Positions 44,905 to 56,152 of a stretch of 64,000 bases of DNA are shown in pieces. A program made the position numbers and the translations under genes. Position 1 is the first letter of the stretch. Each line of letters opens with the position of its first letter. This DNA comes from Mycobacterium branderi (GTDB taxonomy: Bacteria > Actinomycetota > Actinomycetes > Mycobacteriales > Mycobacteriaceae), in assembly GCF_010728725.1 (NCBI RefSeq), contig NZ_AP022606.1, forward strand, positions 248,001 through 312,000. Reading direction: 5' to 3'. Under the pieces are notes generated by a model. It was not told the origin of the DNA and did no database searches. It saw only the letters and a program-made list of their open reading frames with translations.

Positions 44905-44916
44905 TAACCCCTTCCC

Positions 44917-45210
44917 TTAGAACCCGGTGTAGGTGGACGCCGCGGCGGCATCGGCGGCCACATAGGTGCCCGCCGCATCACCCAAATTGGCCTGCGCGAT
45001 ATCCAGCAGCGCGTTCACCTTCGCCGCCACCTCCACAAACCGGGCATGGGCAGCCTGAAACGCCGCCGCCGATTCTCCGACATGAAACGCCTGCGCCGAG
45101 ACCGCTTCCTGCTCGGCCTGACCGATCGTCGAGCGCATCAACCCCGCCTTAGCCGCAAACGCCGACTGCGACGCCACCAACTGCGGAATATGAGCATCCA
45201 ACAAACTCAT
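44917..45210 (-). CDS. esxG: EsxG/EsxS-type secreted protein
   Basis: A 97-residue protein, start MSLLDAHIPQLVASQSAFAA, with the YVAAD export motif (Y-x3-D) about eleven residues from the C-terminus. It lacks a tryptophan in the turn (HVGESAA), like EsxG and EsxS. ATG 45210 has AAAGGAAG upstream, near the PPE stop. It forms the heterodimer partner of the EsxH-type protein downstream. The sequence is close to M. tuberculosis EsxG/EsxS. Confidence 0.93.
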   Translation of the reverse strand: MSLLDAHIPQLVASQSAFAAKAGLMRSTIGQAEQEAVSAQAFHVGESAAAFQAAHARFVEVAAKVNALLDIAQANLGDAAGTYVAADAAAASTYTGF

Positions 45211-45213
45211 CAC

Positions 45214-46794
45214 TTACTTCCTTTCCTCATCAACCACCCAACTACCCGGCACCATGGGAACCCTTGGGCCACCACCGAACTCATCACCACCCAACCTCGC
45301 CAACCCCCGCTCCACAGCATCACCACGCACCGTCCCGGCAAAACCCAACGGCCCCGCCCCCTGCTCGGAGGCCACCGTCGGCTCGTAGTCCATGTATTCG
45401 TAGCGGTGGCCACGATCCATCGCCGCCGACCGGCGCCGCCGGGCCCGCGCCTGCTCGCGAGCCGACCCGGCTGCCGGCGCCGCAGCATCGACGTCCTCCG
45501 ACGACGATTCCTTGGTCCCCCGACGCGCGCGACTGCTGGCGCTGCTTTGCGCGGGCAACCCCGCCGCGTTCACCGCGTAAAAGCCTTCGGTCATTCCCGT
45601 GGTCGGACCGAAGCCGACTTCCGGGCCACCACCGGCCGGTCCCCCACCGCTCGGCATGGCCGAACTGGGCGTCGCAGTGCTCGACGTCGTCGGGGCGTTG
45701 CTCACGCTTGATTCCACACCGGTCGCCGTTGAGAACGCCGGCGCGGATCCCATTGGCGTCGGGATGGCCGCGGCCGCCGGCATGTCCGCTGCCGGAGGGA
45801 CCGCGACGCCGGCGACGCCTGTGACTCCGGCCAGCCCCGCCAATCCCGCCAGCCCGGCGGCAGCGGCGCCGGCGACCGCCGGAAAAGCGGCCATCATCAA
45901 AGCCGGGGCCGTCTGCGCAAGGGCAAGAACGAGCATCAAATTATGGAAGACGAACCACGCGAGTGCCGAGGCGAGGGCTGGTGAGATTCCGGGGATTTGT
46001 GAAAAGAACGGCAAAATTGAATTGACGAATCCCATCGGGTCGATGGGATAGCCATTGGGAAAGAACAGCTTAGCCAGGGGATCGGCGAAGCCCATGTTGT
46101 AGTTGGTTATCAGCTGCGCAAGCTGGTCCTGCCACGACGAACCACTGGTCGCCGCCTGCTGGGTAGCCGAGGCGTCCGCGCTGTTGAGCTGCGAACCGGA
46201 TTGCGAGGCGGGGGCCATGGCGGCCGATTGCGTTGTGGCAGCGGTGGCTTCACCGCCCGGCGCGACGATCTGCGGCGCCGGCACCGTCGGGGGGACGGCG
46301 GCCAGAGCCGATCCGGCAACGGCCTGATAGGTGCTCATCGTGGTGGCCGCCTGAACCCACATCCGCACGTAGTCGGCTTCGTTGAGCGCAATCGGGATGG
46401 TATTGATCCCGAAGAAGTTGGTCGCGACCAACGCCGCGTGCACAGCGTGATTCGCCGCGAGCTCGCCCAGCGTGGGCATCGCGGCCAGCGCGGTGGTGTA
46501 GGCACCGGCGGCGGTCTGGTGCATGGTCGCCGCGACCGTGCTCTTCTCGGCACTGTCCAGCAGCCAGCTCAGGTACGGGCCGTGCGCCGCCACATACTTT
46601 TCCGCGGTCGGGCCTTCCCACGCCGCCTGGGCCCCGGCCAGCACTGTGGTGAGTTCGTCTGCGGCCGAAGCGTATTCGGCGCTCAACGACGACCACGCCC
46701 CGCCTGCTGCCAACAGTGACCCCGGCCCCGGGCCGCTGCTCAGCAGCGTCGAGTGCACCTCCGGCGGGAAGGCCATCCAGATGGGCGCCGTCAT
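45214..46794 (-). CDS. PPE family protein, PPE4/PPW type
   Basis: A 526-residue PPE protein: the [15 protein letters not shown] start, a four-helix PPE domain of about 180 residues, then an Ala/Gly-rich hydrophobic segment and a C-terminal domain with [14 protein letters not shown], close to the PPW-type C-terminus of PPE4. It is presumably exported with the PE protein encoded upstream. Its start ATG 46794 overlaps the PE stop by four bases. PE5-PPE4-EsxG-EsxH occupy the same order in the ESX-3 locus, so this block looks like a copy without the secretion machinery. Confidence 0.92.
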   Translation of the reverse strand: MTAPIWMAFPPEVHSTLLSSGPGPGSLLAAGGAWSSLSAEYASAADELTTVLAGAQAAWEGPTAEKYVAAHGPYLSWLLDSAEKSTVAATMHQTAAGAYTTALAAMPTLGELAANHAVHAALVATNFFGINTIPIALNEADYVRMWVQAATTMSTYQAVAGSALAAVPPTVPAPQIVAPGGEATAATTQSAAMAPASQSGSQLNSADASATQQAATSGSSWQDQLAQLITNYNMGFADPLAKLFFPNGYPIDPMGFVNSILPFFSQIPGISPALASALAWFVFHNLMLVLALAQTAPALMMAAFPAVAGAAAAGLAGLAGLAGVTGVAGVAVPPAADMPAAAAIPTPMGSAPAFSTATGVESSVSNAPTTSSTATPSSAMPSGGGPAGGGPEVGFGPTTGMTEGFYAVNAAGLPAQSSASSRARRGTKESSSEDVDAAAPAAGSAREQARARRRRSAAMDRGHRYEYMDYEPTVASEQGAGPLGFAGTVRGDAVERGLARLGGDEFGGGPRVPMVPGSWVVDEERK

Positions 46795-47102
46795 AGGCCG
46801 CCGGCAACCGCGTACGACGACGCGGCGGCCGCGTCACCGGTGACGTAGCTGGCGGCGGCCTGGCCGACACCGGCACCGGACCGGCTCAGCTCCTCCACGC
46901 CCTGCGCGGCCGCGACGCCATGCTCGTTGCCGGACGCGCTGAAACCCACAGCCGTCTGCAGCGACACCGGATCGACGGCGGGCGGCAGCACCGCCGAAAT
47001 CAGCGGCGCCGCACCGGCCTCCGCAGCGGCAAGCCGCGCTGTCAACGCTTCCACCGCAGCGCTGGCCGCGGTCAGGCCCTCGGGAACAACTCGCAGGGAC
47101 AC
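46791..47102 (-). CDS. PE family protein, PE5 type
   Basis: A 103-residue PE protein starting VSLRVVPEG at GTG 47102, with a GGAAGAGG site upstream. The helical PE domain spans the whole length and ends in the export motif Y86-x3-D (SYVTGD). PE proteins pair with PPE proteins and are exported by ESX systems. Its stop overlaps the PPE start. The sequence is PE5-like, consistent with an ESX-3-derived block. Confidence 0.9.
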   Translation of the reverse strand: MSLRVVPEGLTAASAAVEALTARLAAAEAGAAPLISAVLPPAVDPVSLQTAVGFSASGNEHGVAAAQGVEELSRSGAGVGQAAASYVTGDAAAASSYAVAGGL

Positions 47103-47228
47103 AGATACCTCTTCCGGTTGATCGTGCGTACCTACAAGTGGTCGGGCCGCGACGCGAATTAGTTCCCGGGGTTGTCGCGCGGCGACCCGCCCTTTGTGCG
47201 GGGCCCGGGAATGCGCGACGATACAGCG

Positions 47229-47969
47229 ATGCGGTGTGAGGTTGCGCGCGAAGCGCTGTCGGCGAGGTTGGATGGTGAGGCTGCGCACGTGCCGGCCCAG
47301 CGGGTTGACGCCCATCTGGGTTCGTGTCACGAGTGCCGCGCCTGGCTGATCGGAGTGGCGGTGCAGACCCGCCGGCTGTCCTCGGTCGAGGCGCGCCGGG
47401 CACCGAACTTGGTCGAACAGATCATGGCGAGCGCCGGTGTGGCGGGGCAGCCGCCGTATCGCCGCTGGCTGCGGGATCTGGCGTCGGACTACCGGCGGTG
47501 CGGGCTGATTGTCGTGGGGGTGGTTCAGGTTGCGTTGGCGTTGGCTCAAATCGCCGGAATCGACTTCGGCCTGGTGTCCCACCACGCGCATGGCGCTGCG
47601 ACGGGGGCACACCTGCTGCACGAGTCCACGGCGTGGTTCCTGGCGTTGGGCGTGGCGATGATTGCCGCCGGCATCTGGACCGCGGCGGCAGTCGGTGTCG
47701 CGGCGATCGCCGGCGCGTTCGCGGTGGCGCTGCTGGGCTACGTGGCCGTCGACGCCTGCACCGGACAGGTCACCGCGGCGCGCATCGCCAGCCACGTACC
47801 GATGCTGATCGGCTTGGTGTTCGCGTTGCTGGTGGCCCGCGAACGGGTCGGGTCGGCCAAGCCGGAGGCCGACGACGGCGTCGAAGCAACCGAGTTGGTG
47901 CTGACCCCACGCGCGCCGGCTGCTCGGCGCCGCGCCCATCTGTGGCCCGTCAACCGCTCCGCCGCCTGA
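47229..47969 (+). CDS. Zinc-finger membrane protein, candidate anti-sigma factor for SigC
   Basis: A 246-residue protein. The N-terminal 40 residues hold an anti-sigma zinc motif, Cys3 and His29-x3-Cys33-x2-Cys36 (HLGSCHEC). Four or five hydrophobic helices follow (about 85-105, 125-150, 150-175, 190-210). One loop, between the first two helices, is His-rich (SHHAHG...HLLHES). It is encoded 42 bases before sigC, same strand, so it most likely restrains SigC. The sigma gene usually comes first in such pairs; the order is reversed here. ATG 47229 starts it. Confidence 0.75.
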   Translation: MRCEVAREALSARLDGEAAHVPAQRVDAHLGSCHECRAWLIGVAVQTRRLSSVEARRAPNLVEQIMASAGVAGQPPYRRWLRDLASDYRRCGLIVVGVVQVALALAQIAGIDFGLVSHHAHGAATGAHLLHESTAWFLALGVAMIAAGIWTAAAVGVAAIAGAFAVALLGYVAVDACTGQVTAARIASHVPMLIGLVFALLVARERVGSAKPEADDGVEATELVLTPRAPAARRRAHLWPVNRSAA

Positions 47970-48011
47970 CCGTGCGATCTACGACAGTGCGTCGTACTAA
48001 GGTGGGTGGTC

Positions 48012-48566
48012 ATGACCGCGCGTAGCGACGACGAGGCCCTTACCGCGCTCGCCCTCGCCGCTGCACGTGGAAACGCCGGGGCGCTCGAGACATTCATCAA
48101 AGCCACCCAACAGGACGTGTGGCGGTTTGTCGCCTACCTGTCCGACGGATCCCACGCCGACGATCTGACCCAGGAGACGTTTCTGCGGGCCATCGGCGCC
48201 ATCCGGCGATTCTCCGGACGCTCCAGCGCCCGGACCTGGCTGCTGTCCATCGCGCGCCGCGTCGTCGCCGACCACGTGCGCCACGCCCAGGCCCGGCCGC
48301 GGACCGCGCACGGCGCCGATCCCGAGCAGCTGCTCAACCGCGACCGGCCCACCCGCGGATTCGAAGACGTCGTGGAAGTCACGACGATGATCGCCAACCT
48401 CACCGCCGACCAGCGCGAGGCGCTGCTGCTCACCCAGCTACTGGGTTTGTCGTACGCCGACGCCGCCGCGGTGTGCGGGTGTCCGGTGGGCACCATCCGG
48501 TCCCGCGTCGCCCGCGCCCGCGGCGCGCTGCTGGCCGGACTCGACGTCGACGAGGCGACCGGCTAG
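48012..48566 (+). CDS. sigC: SigC, ECF RNA polymerase sigma factor
   Basis: A 184-residue ECF sigma factor. Region 2 runs from about residue 25 ([27 protein letters not shown]) and region 4 is near the end ([28 protein letters not shown]). The sequence is that of mycobacterial SigC, which in H37Rv lies elsewhere (Rv2069) and is tied to copper supply and virulence. It has no anti-sigma partner beside it in H37Rv, but here a zinc-finger membrane protein precedes it. ATG 48012 is preferred to a GTG two codons upstream. It converges on sahH. Confidence 0.95.
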   Translation: MTARSDDEALTALALAAARGNAGALETFIKATQQDVWRFVAYLSDGSHADDLTQETFLRAIGAIRRFSGRSSARTWLLSIARRVVADHVRHAQARPRTAHGADPEQLLNRDRPTRGFEDVVEVTTMIANLTADQREALLLTQLLGLSYADAAAVCGCPVGTIRSRVARARGALLAGLDVDEATG

Positions 48567-48570
48567 CAGT

Positions 48571-50043
<1,473 letters not shown>

Positions 50044-50176
50044 CTCGGGCGCACTCCTCATCGGTCAACTAGTTAGCTTGCATACACATTAGTCCCCGAT
50101 GCGGCGGGCGTGCGATGCCGGGTCAGGGGGCTCGGCTGATTACCCGCCTCCTCCTCGGCCGCACGCGGCCGCATCG

Positions 50177-50803
50177 TCACCGGGTGTCGATCACACCGTA
50201 GCGTTCGACGGCGGGCGTCATCAGCCGCGCAAGATCGGCGGCGACGTCGTGGTCGGCCTCGGGCGGCATCGACACGTAGCTCATCGCCAGCCGCACGATC
50301 GCGCGCGCGATGATGCCTGCGTCGTCGTCGCTGGCCTTGACCCAGCTGTGCTGGAACGTGTTGGTCAACCGCTCCGAGCAGTGAGTGATGATCGGCCCGC
50401 TGTCGGTGGTGATCAGCTGCAGCAGGTCGGGCTTGGCGACCCCGGTGAGCAGCGAGATCACCAGCGGGTCGGCGGCCGACTCGGTGAAGAACATCCGGAA
50501 GCCCTGCAGGAAGGCGGCGTAGACGTCGCCGACGTTGGAGTAGATGGCGTCGTCGACGGCGTCCACCAGCCGATCGGCCAGCCGCAGCGCGTAGCCCTGC
50601 GCCAGGCCTTGCCGGGAGCCGAATTCGTTGTAGATGGTCTGCCGGCTGATGCCCGCGGCGCGAGCGACGTCGGCCAGCGTGATCGCCGACCAGTCACGGC
50701 TCAGCAGCAGCTCGCGCGTGGCGTCGAGTACCGAATCGCGCAGTAGGACCCGCGAAGCCTCGGCATACGGGACCCGTTTCACATGCGCGAGAGTACTGGT
50801 CAC
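50177..50803 (-). CDS. TetR-family regulator of the core alkB operon
   Basis: A 208-residue regulator, start GTG 50803 overlapping the rubB stop by four bases. The HTH is in [22 protein letters not shown] (near residue 40). The helical C-terminal domain binds the ligand. It matches Rv3249c, the TetR carried at the end of the alkB-rubA-rubB operon in H37Rv. It differs from the TetR beside the inserted alkB in its recognition helix, so the two operons are probably controlled separately. Sixty bases of TetR-free sequence then precede sahH's promoter region. Confidence 0.9.
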   Translation of the reverse strand: MTSTLAHVKRVPYAEASRVLLRDSVLDATRELLLSRDWSAITLADVARAAGISRQTIYNEFGSRQGLAQGYALRLADRLVDAVDDAIYSNVGDVYAAFLQGFRMFFTESAADPLVISLLTGVAKPDLLQLITTDSGPIITHCSERLTNTFQHSWVKASDDDAGIIARAIVRLAMSYVSMPPEADHDVAADLARLMTPAVERYGVIDTR

Positions 50804-50982
50804 GAACGCGCGACTTCTACCATCTCGAAGTCGGACTTTGCCGCGCCGCAGTCCGGGCAGCTCCAGTCGTCGGGGATGTCGTCCCAGCGGGTGCCGGGCG
50901 CGATGCCGTCTTCCGGCCAGCCCTTGGCCTCGTCGTACTCGAAGCCACACTGGACACAGACGAACAGCTTGTAGTCCGTCAT
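50800..50982 (-). CDS. rubB: Rubredoxin RubB (core copy)
   Basis: A 60-residue rubredoxin with C9-x2-C12 and C42-x2-C45. It is identical to the inserted copy at 13945 apart from residues 53 (Glu here, Val there) and 60. ATG 50982 overlaps the rubA stop, and its stop overlaps the tetR start. Equivalent of Rv3250c. It donates electrons to AlkB. Confidence 0.95.
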   Translation of the reverse strand: MTDYKLFVCVQCGFEYDEAKGWPEDGIAPGTRWDDIPDDWSCPDCGAAKSDFEMVEVARS

Positions 50983-51152
50983 TGGGTTACTCCTATAGGT
51001 TCGAAGTCGATCTTCTCGCGGACCCCGCAGTCCGGGCAGCACCAGTCGTCGGGGATCTGCTCCCAGCTTGTGCCGGCCGGAAAGCCTTCCCGCGCATTGC
51101 CTTTGGACTCGTCGTAGACGTAGTCGCAGACCGGGCAGCGGTACGACGACAT
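50979..51152 (-). CDS. rubA: Rubredoxin RubA (core copy)
   Basis: A 57-residue rubredoxin (C6-x2-C9, C39-x2-C42) starting at ATG 51152, sharing one base with the alkB stop. 39 of its 57 residues match the inserted copy at 13775. Equivalent of Rv3251c. Second in the alkB-rubA-rubB-tetR operon. Confidence 0.94.
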   Translation of the reverse strand: MSSYRCPVCDYVYDESKGNAREGFPAGTSWEQIPDDWCCPDCGVREKIDFEPIGVTQ

Positions 51153-52363
51153 CACGCCACCGCCCCGTAGCGGGCCAGCACCCGGTCGCGGACGCGCGGG
51201 TGGATGTTGGCTCGTGTGATGTCGCCGTCGTAGTGGGCCAGCACGCGGTGATCCATCAGCCTGCGCCACAGCGGCGGCAGGTAGGTCAGCCCAATCAACG
51301 ACGCGTAGCCGCTGGGCAGGTTCGGTGCGCCGTCCATGCTGCGCAGCGTCTGGTAGCGCCGGGTCGGGTTGGCGTGGTGGTCGCTGTGCCGCTGCAGGTG
51401 GTACAGGAACAGGTTGGTGACCAGGTGGTCGGAGTTCCAGCTGTGCTGCGGCGTGCAGCGCTCGTAGCGGCCGTTGGCGGTCTTCTGCCGCAGCAGGCCG
51501 TAGTGCTCGAGATAGTTCACCGACTCCAGCAGCGAGAAGCCGTAGACGGCCTGGATGATCACGAACGGGATCAGCGCCGGGCCGAACACCGCGATCAGCA
51601 CCGCCCAGAACACCACCGACATCGCCCAGGCGTTGAGCACGTCGTTGGAGGGGTGCCACGGGCTCTTGTTGAGCCGGCGCAACCGCTGGGCTTCGAGGTT
51701 CCACGCCGAGCGCAGGCTACCAATGACGCTGCGCGGGAAGAACTCCCAGAACGTTTCACCGAACCGCGCCGACGCCGGGTCCTCCGGGGTGGCCACCCGC
51801 ACGTGATGCCCGCGGTTGTGCTCGATGTAGAAGTGGCCGTAGCAGGTCTGCGCCAGCGTGATCTTCGACAGCCACCGTTCCAGCGTTTCCTTCTTGTGGC
51901 CCATCTCATGCGCGGTGTTGATGCCGATGCCGCCCATCGCGCCGATCGAGAGCGCCAGCCCGATCTTGGCCGGCCAGCCCAGCGGCCCGTCGTAGCCGAG
52001 CCAGCTCAGGTCCGACGCAATGAACAGGTAGGCACCCAGGACGACGCTGATGTATTGGAACGGGATGTAGATGTAGGTGCAGTAGCGGTAGTACTTGTCG
52101 TTCTCGAGGCGCTCCATCACCTCGTCGGGCGGGTTTTGCCCGTCGGGCCCGTAGCGCAGGTCCAGCAGCGGTAACAGCACGTAGACCAGGAACGGACCGA
52201 TCCAGAACAGCGCCTGCGACGCGGTGTGCCAGCCTGCCTGATTCATCGCCCACACGATCGGCAGCATCAGCAGCACCGCCGTCGGGGCGATCAAGCCGAG
52301 GAGCCACAGATGGCGCTTCTTGTCTCGCCACACCGCGGTGTCGGGGCTCGTCGTGGTGGTCAT
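51152..52363 (-). CDS. alkB: Alkane 1-monooxygenase AlkB (core copy)
   Basis: A 403-residue hydroxylase with the same histidine boxes as the inserted copy: HEMGHK, EHNRGHH, NYLEHYG and [11 protein letters not shown] 52363 has GGAGG six bases upstream, a stronger site than other starts in the frame. Equivalent of Rv3252c. It is the first gene of the leftward operon with rubA, rubB and tetR. A 10-bp palindrome (52426-52435) in the region upstream is a candidate operator for the TetR. Confidence 0.96.
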   Translation of the reverse strand: MTTTTSPDTAVWRDKKRHLWLLGLIAPTAVLLMLPIVWAMNQAGWHTASQALFWIGPFLVYVLLPLLDLRYGPDGQNPPDEVMERLENDKYYRYCTYIYIPFQYISVVLGAYLFIASDLSWLGYDGPLGWPAKIGLALSIGAMGGIGINTAHEMGHKKETLERWLSKITLAQTCYGHFYIEHNRGHHVRVATPEDPASARFGETFWEFFPRSVIGSLRSAWNLEAQRLRRLNKSPWHPSNDVLNAWAMSVVFWAVLIAVFGPALIPFVIIQAVYGFSLLESVNYLEHYGLLRQKTANGRYERCTPQHSWNSDHLVTNLFLYHLQRHSDHHANPTRRYQTLRSMDGAPNLPSGYASLIGLTYLPPLWRRLMDHRVLAHYDGDITRANIHPRVRDRVLARYGAVA

Positions 52364-52425
52364 GTAGCAACCTCCGTTGTGAGTCACAGCACGTTGGAGT
52401 TGACAATATCGACGTTTGCGTCTCG

Positions 52426-52435
52426 TGTCTAGACA
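52426..52435. promoter_or_regulatory. Palindrome upstream of the core alkB, TetR operator candidate
   Basis: TGTCTAGACA is a perfect ten-base palindrome 63 bases before the alkB start. It is placed where a repressor of the operon would bind. The same sequence is not found beside the inserted alkB. Confidence 0.35.
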
Positions 52436-52459
52436 TATGATGGCAATTTGTAAAGAAGG

Positions 52460-53950
52460 TCAGGAAGCAACCTGGACGACAGGCTGCTCGTCGGCCCGCC
52501 CCGCCAACACCGAGTGGCGGCGGCCATAGCCGTAGTAGATGGCGATGCCGACGACCATCCACACGCCGAACCGGATCCAGGTCACCCCGGTCAGGTTGAG
52601 CATCAGCCACAGGCACGCACACACCGACGCGATCGGCAGCAGCGGCACCCACGGCGCGCGAAAGCCCCGCGGCAGGTCCGGGCGGGTGCGGCGCAGGATG
52701 ATCACGCCGGCGGACACCAGGACGAACGCGAACAGCGTTCCGACGTTGACCATCTCTTCCAGCTTGGCCATCGGGAACACCGACGCCGCCAGCGCCACCA
52801 ACACCGCGACCAGCACGGTGATCCGCACAGGCGTGCCGCGCGAGCTGGTCTGCGCCAGCAGGCGAGGCAACAGCCCGTCGCGCGACATCGCGAACAGCAC
52901 CCGGCACTGGCCGAGCATCAGCACCATCACCACCGTGGTCAGCCCGGCCAGCGCGCCGATCGAGATGACGCCGGACGCCCAATGCACCCCGTTCGCCGCG
53001 AACGCGGTGGCCAGGTTCGCGTGCTTGCCGCCGGGGCGGTCCCGAAGCGCGGTGTAGGGCACCATCCCCGACAGCACGACCGACACTGCGACGTAGAGCA
53101 CGGTGACGATGCCCAGGGTGGCAAGGATTCCGCGCGGCACGTCGCGTTGGGGATGCTTGGTTTCCTCGGCCATGGTGGCGACGATGTCAAACCCGATGAA
53201 CGCGAAGAACACGATCGACGCCCCGGCCAGCACGCCGAACCAGCCGTAGTGGCTGGTGTGCGCCCCCGTCATCAGCGACAGCACCGACTGGTCGACGCCG
53301 GTTCCTGCGTGGTCGGCCTCCGGCGCCGGGATGAACGGCGAGTAGTTGTCGGCCTTGACGTAGAAGGCGCCGACGAGCACCACCAGCGCCACCACCGACA
53401 CCTTGATCGCGGTAACCACCGCAGAAAAATGCGCCGACAACCTGGTGCCCAGCGCCAGCAGCGTCGCTACCAGCGCCACAATCAGCAATGCACCCCAGTC
53501 GAGCTGGAAGGACTCGAAAGTGATTGTGCCCCTGGTGATTCCGAACATTGTGTCGAGGTAGCTGGACCACCCCTTGGCCACCACCGCCGCGCCGATGGCC
53601 AACTCGAGCACCAGGTTCCACCCGATCACCCACGCCAGGAACTCCCCGAACGTGGCGTAGGAAAAGGTGTAGGCACTGCCCGCCACCGGCAGCGTCGAGG
53701 CGAACTCCGCGTAGCACACCGCGGCCAGCCCGCAGGTGATCGCCGCGATCAGAAACGAGATCCAGATGGCCGGGCCGGTGATGTTGCCGGCGGTCGAGGC
53801 CGTAACCGTGAAGATCCCGGCGCCGATCACCACCGACACACCGAACACGGTCAGGTGCCACCAGCTGAGGTTCTTGTGCAGCCGGCTGTCCGGTTCGTCG
53901 GTGTCGGCAATCGACTGCTCGACGGATTTGATGCGCCAACGATCGGCCAT
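52460..53950 (-). CDS. APC-superfamily amino-acid permease
   Basis: A 496-residue protein of twelve membrane helices. The first helix contains VVIGAGIFTVTAS, the G-A-G-I-F substrate motif of APC transporters; FIGFDIVATMAEE follows the cationic amino-acid transporter pattern. It likely moves a basic or neutral amino acid. The N-terminal tail is polar. Matches Rv3253c. It runs leftward next to alkB and shows no sign of co-transcription with it. Confidence 0.88.
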   Translation of the reverse strand: MADRWRIKSVEQSIADTDEPDSRLHKNLSWWHLTVFGVSVVIGAGIFTVTASTAGNITGPAIWISFLIAAITCGLAAVCYAEFASTLPVAGSAYTFSYATFGEFLAWVIGWNLVLELAIGAAVVAKGWSSYLDTMFGITRGTITFESFQLDWGALLIVALVATLLALGTRLSAHFSAVVTAIKVSVVALVVLVGAFYVKADNYSPFIPAPEADHAGTGVDQSVLSLMTGAHTSHYGWFGVLAGASIVFFAFIGFDIVATMAEETKHPQRDVPRGILATLGIVTVLYVAVSVVLSGMVPYTALRDRPGGKHANLATAFAANGVHWASGVISIGALAGLTTVVMVLMLGQCRVLFAMSRDGLLPRLLAQTSSRGTPVRITVLVAVLVALAASVFPMAKLEEMVNVGTLFAFVLVSAGVIILRRTRPDLPRGFRAPWVPLLPIASVCACLWLMLNLTGVTWIRFGVWMVVGIAIYYGYGRRHSVLAGRADEQPVVQVAS

Positions 53951-53999
53951 GTCCCGGGACAGTACCGACTACCGGGCCGATACGCGCGCCGGCGCGGGG

Positions 54000-54920
54000 C
54001 TAGCGGATCAGCGTGCGATCCAGGTCGGGCTCGAGGTAGATCACCCGGGCGGCCGGCACCGCCGCGCGGATGTTGGCCTCGGCGGCGTCGATGGTGGCCG
54101 CCACAGTGGCCAGCTCGACCTGTGGGCCCACCGCGATCTTGGCGCCCACCAGCATCTCGTCGGGGCCCAGATACTGCGTGCGCAAATGGATCAGGCGATC
54201 GACATGTTCGGTGTTCTCCAGCGCCGCCCGGATGGCGTCGACTTCCGCGGTGGTGGCGCTCTCCCCGATCAGCAGGCTGTGCATCTCGACCATCAGGATG
54301 GTCGCGATCGCGCCGAGCAGCAGACCGATGGCGATAGTGCCGACGCCGTCCCAGACCGGGTTGGCGGTGACCGTCGTCAAGCCGACGCCGACGAGCGCGA
54401 ACACCAATCCGATCAGCGCGCCGGTGTCCTCCAGCAGCACCACCGGCAGCTCGGGATTGCGGGAGTTGCGGATGAACCGCCACCAGCTGCCGCTACCCTT
54501 CAGCGGCCGAGACTCAACCACCGCCGTGCGAAAACTGAACGCCTCCAACGTGATTGCCACCACCAGGATCGCCAGTGCCACGACCGGAGACGTCAGCTCG
54601 GCGGGGTGGACGATCTTGTGGTAGCCCTCGTAGAGGGCGAACACCGCGCCGAGAGTGAACAACACCAGCGCCACCACGAACGACCAGAAGTAGCGGCTGC
54701 GGCCGTAGCCGAACGGGTGCAGCGCGTCGGCCTGTCTGCGCGCCGCGCGCTGACCGAACAGCAACAGCGCCTGGTTGGAGGTGTCGGCCACCGAGTGCAC
54801 CGCCTCGGCGAGCATCGACGAACTCCCGGTGACCACAAAGCCGACGAACTTGGCGGCGGCAATGCCGGCGTTGGCGGCCAGCGCGGCCAGGATCGCGCGA
54901 GTACTGCTGCTGGTGCTCAC
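54000..54920 (-). CDS. Cation diffusion facilitator
   Basis: A 306-residue CDF transporter. The metal-site start is MLAEAVHSVADTSNQALLLFG, an HxxxD variant of the family, with the second half-site [16 protein letters not shown]. Five or six helices fill residues 8-210. A cytoplasmic alpha-beta domain follows (STTAEVDAIRAALE...VGPQVEL). Substrate zinc, iron or manganese is not decidable. ATG 54920 overlaps the manA stop by four bases. H37Rv has a different gene (Rv3254) in this place, so this is another local difference. Confidence 0.88.
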   Translation of the reverse strand: MSTSSSTRAILAALAANAGIAAAKFVGFVVTGSSSMLAEAVHSVADTSNQALLLFGQRAARRQADALHPFGYGRSRYFWSFVVALVLFTLGAVFALYEGYHKIVHPAELTSPVVALAILVVAITLEAFSFRTAVVESRPLKGSGSWWRFIRNSRNPELPVVLLEDTGALIGLVFALVGVGLTTVTANPVWDGVGTIAIGLLLGAIATILMVEMHSLLIGESATTAEVDAIRAALENTEHVDRLIHLRTQYLGPDEMLVGAKIAVGPQVELATVAATIDAAEANIRAAVPAARVIYLEPDLDRTLIR

Positions 54921-56143
54921 AGGCCGACGGTGGCCCGGAACAACTTCGTCGGCTGATGCGCCACCAGCCGGATCGGCCCGTCGTCGGCGGCCACCCAGGC
55001 CGCAGCGCCGCGCTCGAGGGTCAGCGTCCCGGATTTTCCGTGCACGGTGGTGGCACCCTCGGTACAGAGCAGGATCTGCGGCCCATCATGCCGCGACGGC
55101 GCGTCCACCTCGTGGCCGACCTGCTCCCCGTCGATCCTCAGCACGCACACCGCGAACTCGTCAGTCGGGGTGTCGTAGACCAGCCCCAGACCGTCGCGGT
55201 GTGTCGGCGGGCGCAACTGGTCCTCGGTGGTGGGGGTGAAGTCCAGCACGCGCAGCAGCTCCGGCACGTCGACGTGCTTGGGCGTCAGGCCGCCGCGTAA
55301 CACGTTGTCGGAGTTGGCCATAACCTCCAGCGCGACGCCGCGCAAGTAGGTGTGCAGGTTGCCGGCGGCCAGGAAGATCGCCTCACCGGGGGCCAGGCTG
55401 ATGCGGTTGAGCAACAACGCCGCCAGCACACCGGCGTCGCCGGGATAGCGCTCACCCAGCTCCAGCACCGTCCTGGCTTCGGCCGCGAATTCCGTTGCGC
55501 CGCAAGTGATGTAGTTAATCGCGCCGTCGATGACGGCGGGGACCAGCACGTCGATGTCGGGCTGCGGGGCGGTGATCCAGGTAGTGAACAGCGCGCGCAG
55601 CCCGTCGGCGTCGGACTGGTCGTTGAGCAGATGGATGAACGGATCCAGGTCGGAGACAGCCAGCGCGCGCAGCAGCTCGACGGTGCGGGCCGCCGGGCGG
55701 AATCCGGCCAGCGCCTCGAACGGCTGCAGCGCCACCAGCAGTTCGGGTTTGTGACTCTTGTCGCGGTAGTTGCGCACCGGCGAGTTGACAGGGATGCCCA
55801 GCCGCTCCTCGCGCAGGTAACCCTCGGCGGCCTGCGCGGCGCTGGGATGCGCCTGCAGCGACAACGGCTCGTCGGCGGCAAGCACTTTCACCAGGAACGG
55901 CAGCCTGTCACCGAATCGGGAACGAGTCGCCGAACCGAGCTGGCCGTCCGGGTCGGCGAGCAGCGCGTCCAGCAACGACGTTTCGCCACCGGCGGTCTCC
56001 AACAACGCCGGATCGGCCGGATGCGCGCCGAACCAGAGTTCGGCTTCGGGGTGAGCGGCCGGGACCGGTCGCCCGGTGAATTCGGCGATGGCCGTACGCG
56101 ATCCCCAGGCGTACGTCCGTATCGCTCCGCGTAGCAGTTCCAC
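54917..56143 (-). CDS. manA: Mannose-6-phosphate isomerase
   Basis: A 408-residue type I phosphomannose isomerase. Zinc ligands are visible in SLQAHPS and DKSHKPELLVAL, and a conserved ANSDNVLRGGLTPKHVD block follows. It interconverts fructose-6-phosphate and mannose-6-phosphate, feeding lipoarabinomannan and glycoprotein mannose. ATG 56143 starts it. It is followed by the CDF gene and preceded by tobH and pmm, all leftward: a mannose-supply cluster. Equivalent of Rv3255c. Confidence 0.95.
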   Translation of the reverse strand: MELLRGAIRTYAWGSRTAIAEFTGRPVPAAHPEAELWFGAHPADPALLETAGGETSLLDALLADPDGQLGSATRSRFGDRLPFLVKVLAADEPLSLQAHPSAAQAAEGYLREERLGIPVNSPVRNYRDKSHKPELLVALQPFEALAGFRPAARTVELLRALAVSDLDPFIHLLNDQSDADGLRALFTTWITAPQPDIDVLVPAVIDGAINYITCGATEFAAEARTVLELGERYPGDAGVLAALLLNRISLAPGEAIFLAAGNLHTYLRGVALEVMANSDNVLRGGLTPKHVDVPELLRVLDFTPTTEDQLRPPTHRDGLGLVYDTPTDEFAVCVLRIDGEQVGHEVDAPSRHDGPQILLCTEGATTVHGKSGTLTLERGAAAWVAADDGPIRLVAHQPTKLFRATVGL

Positions 56144-56152
56144 GTCTGTTGT

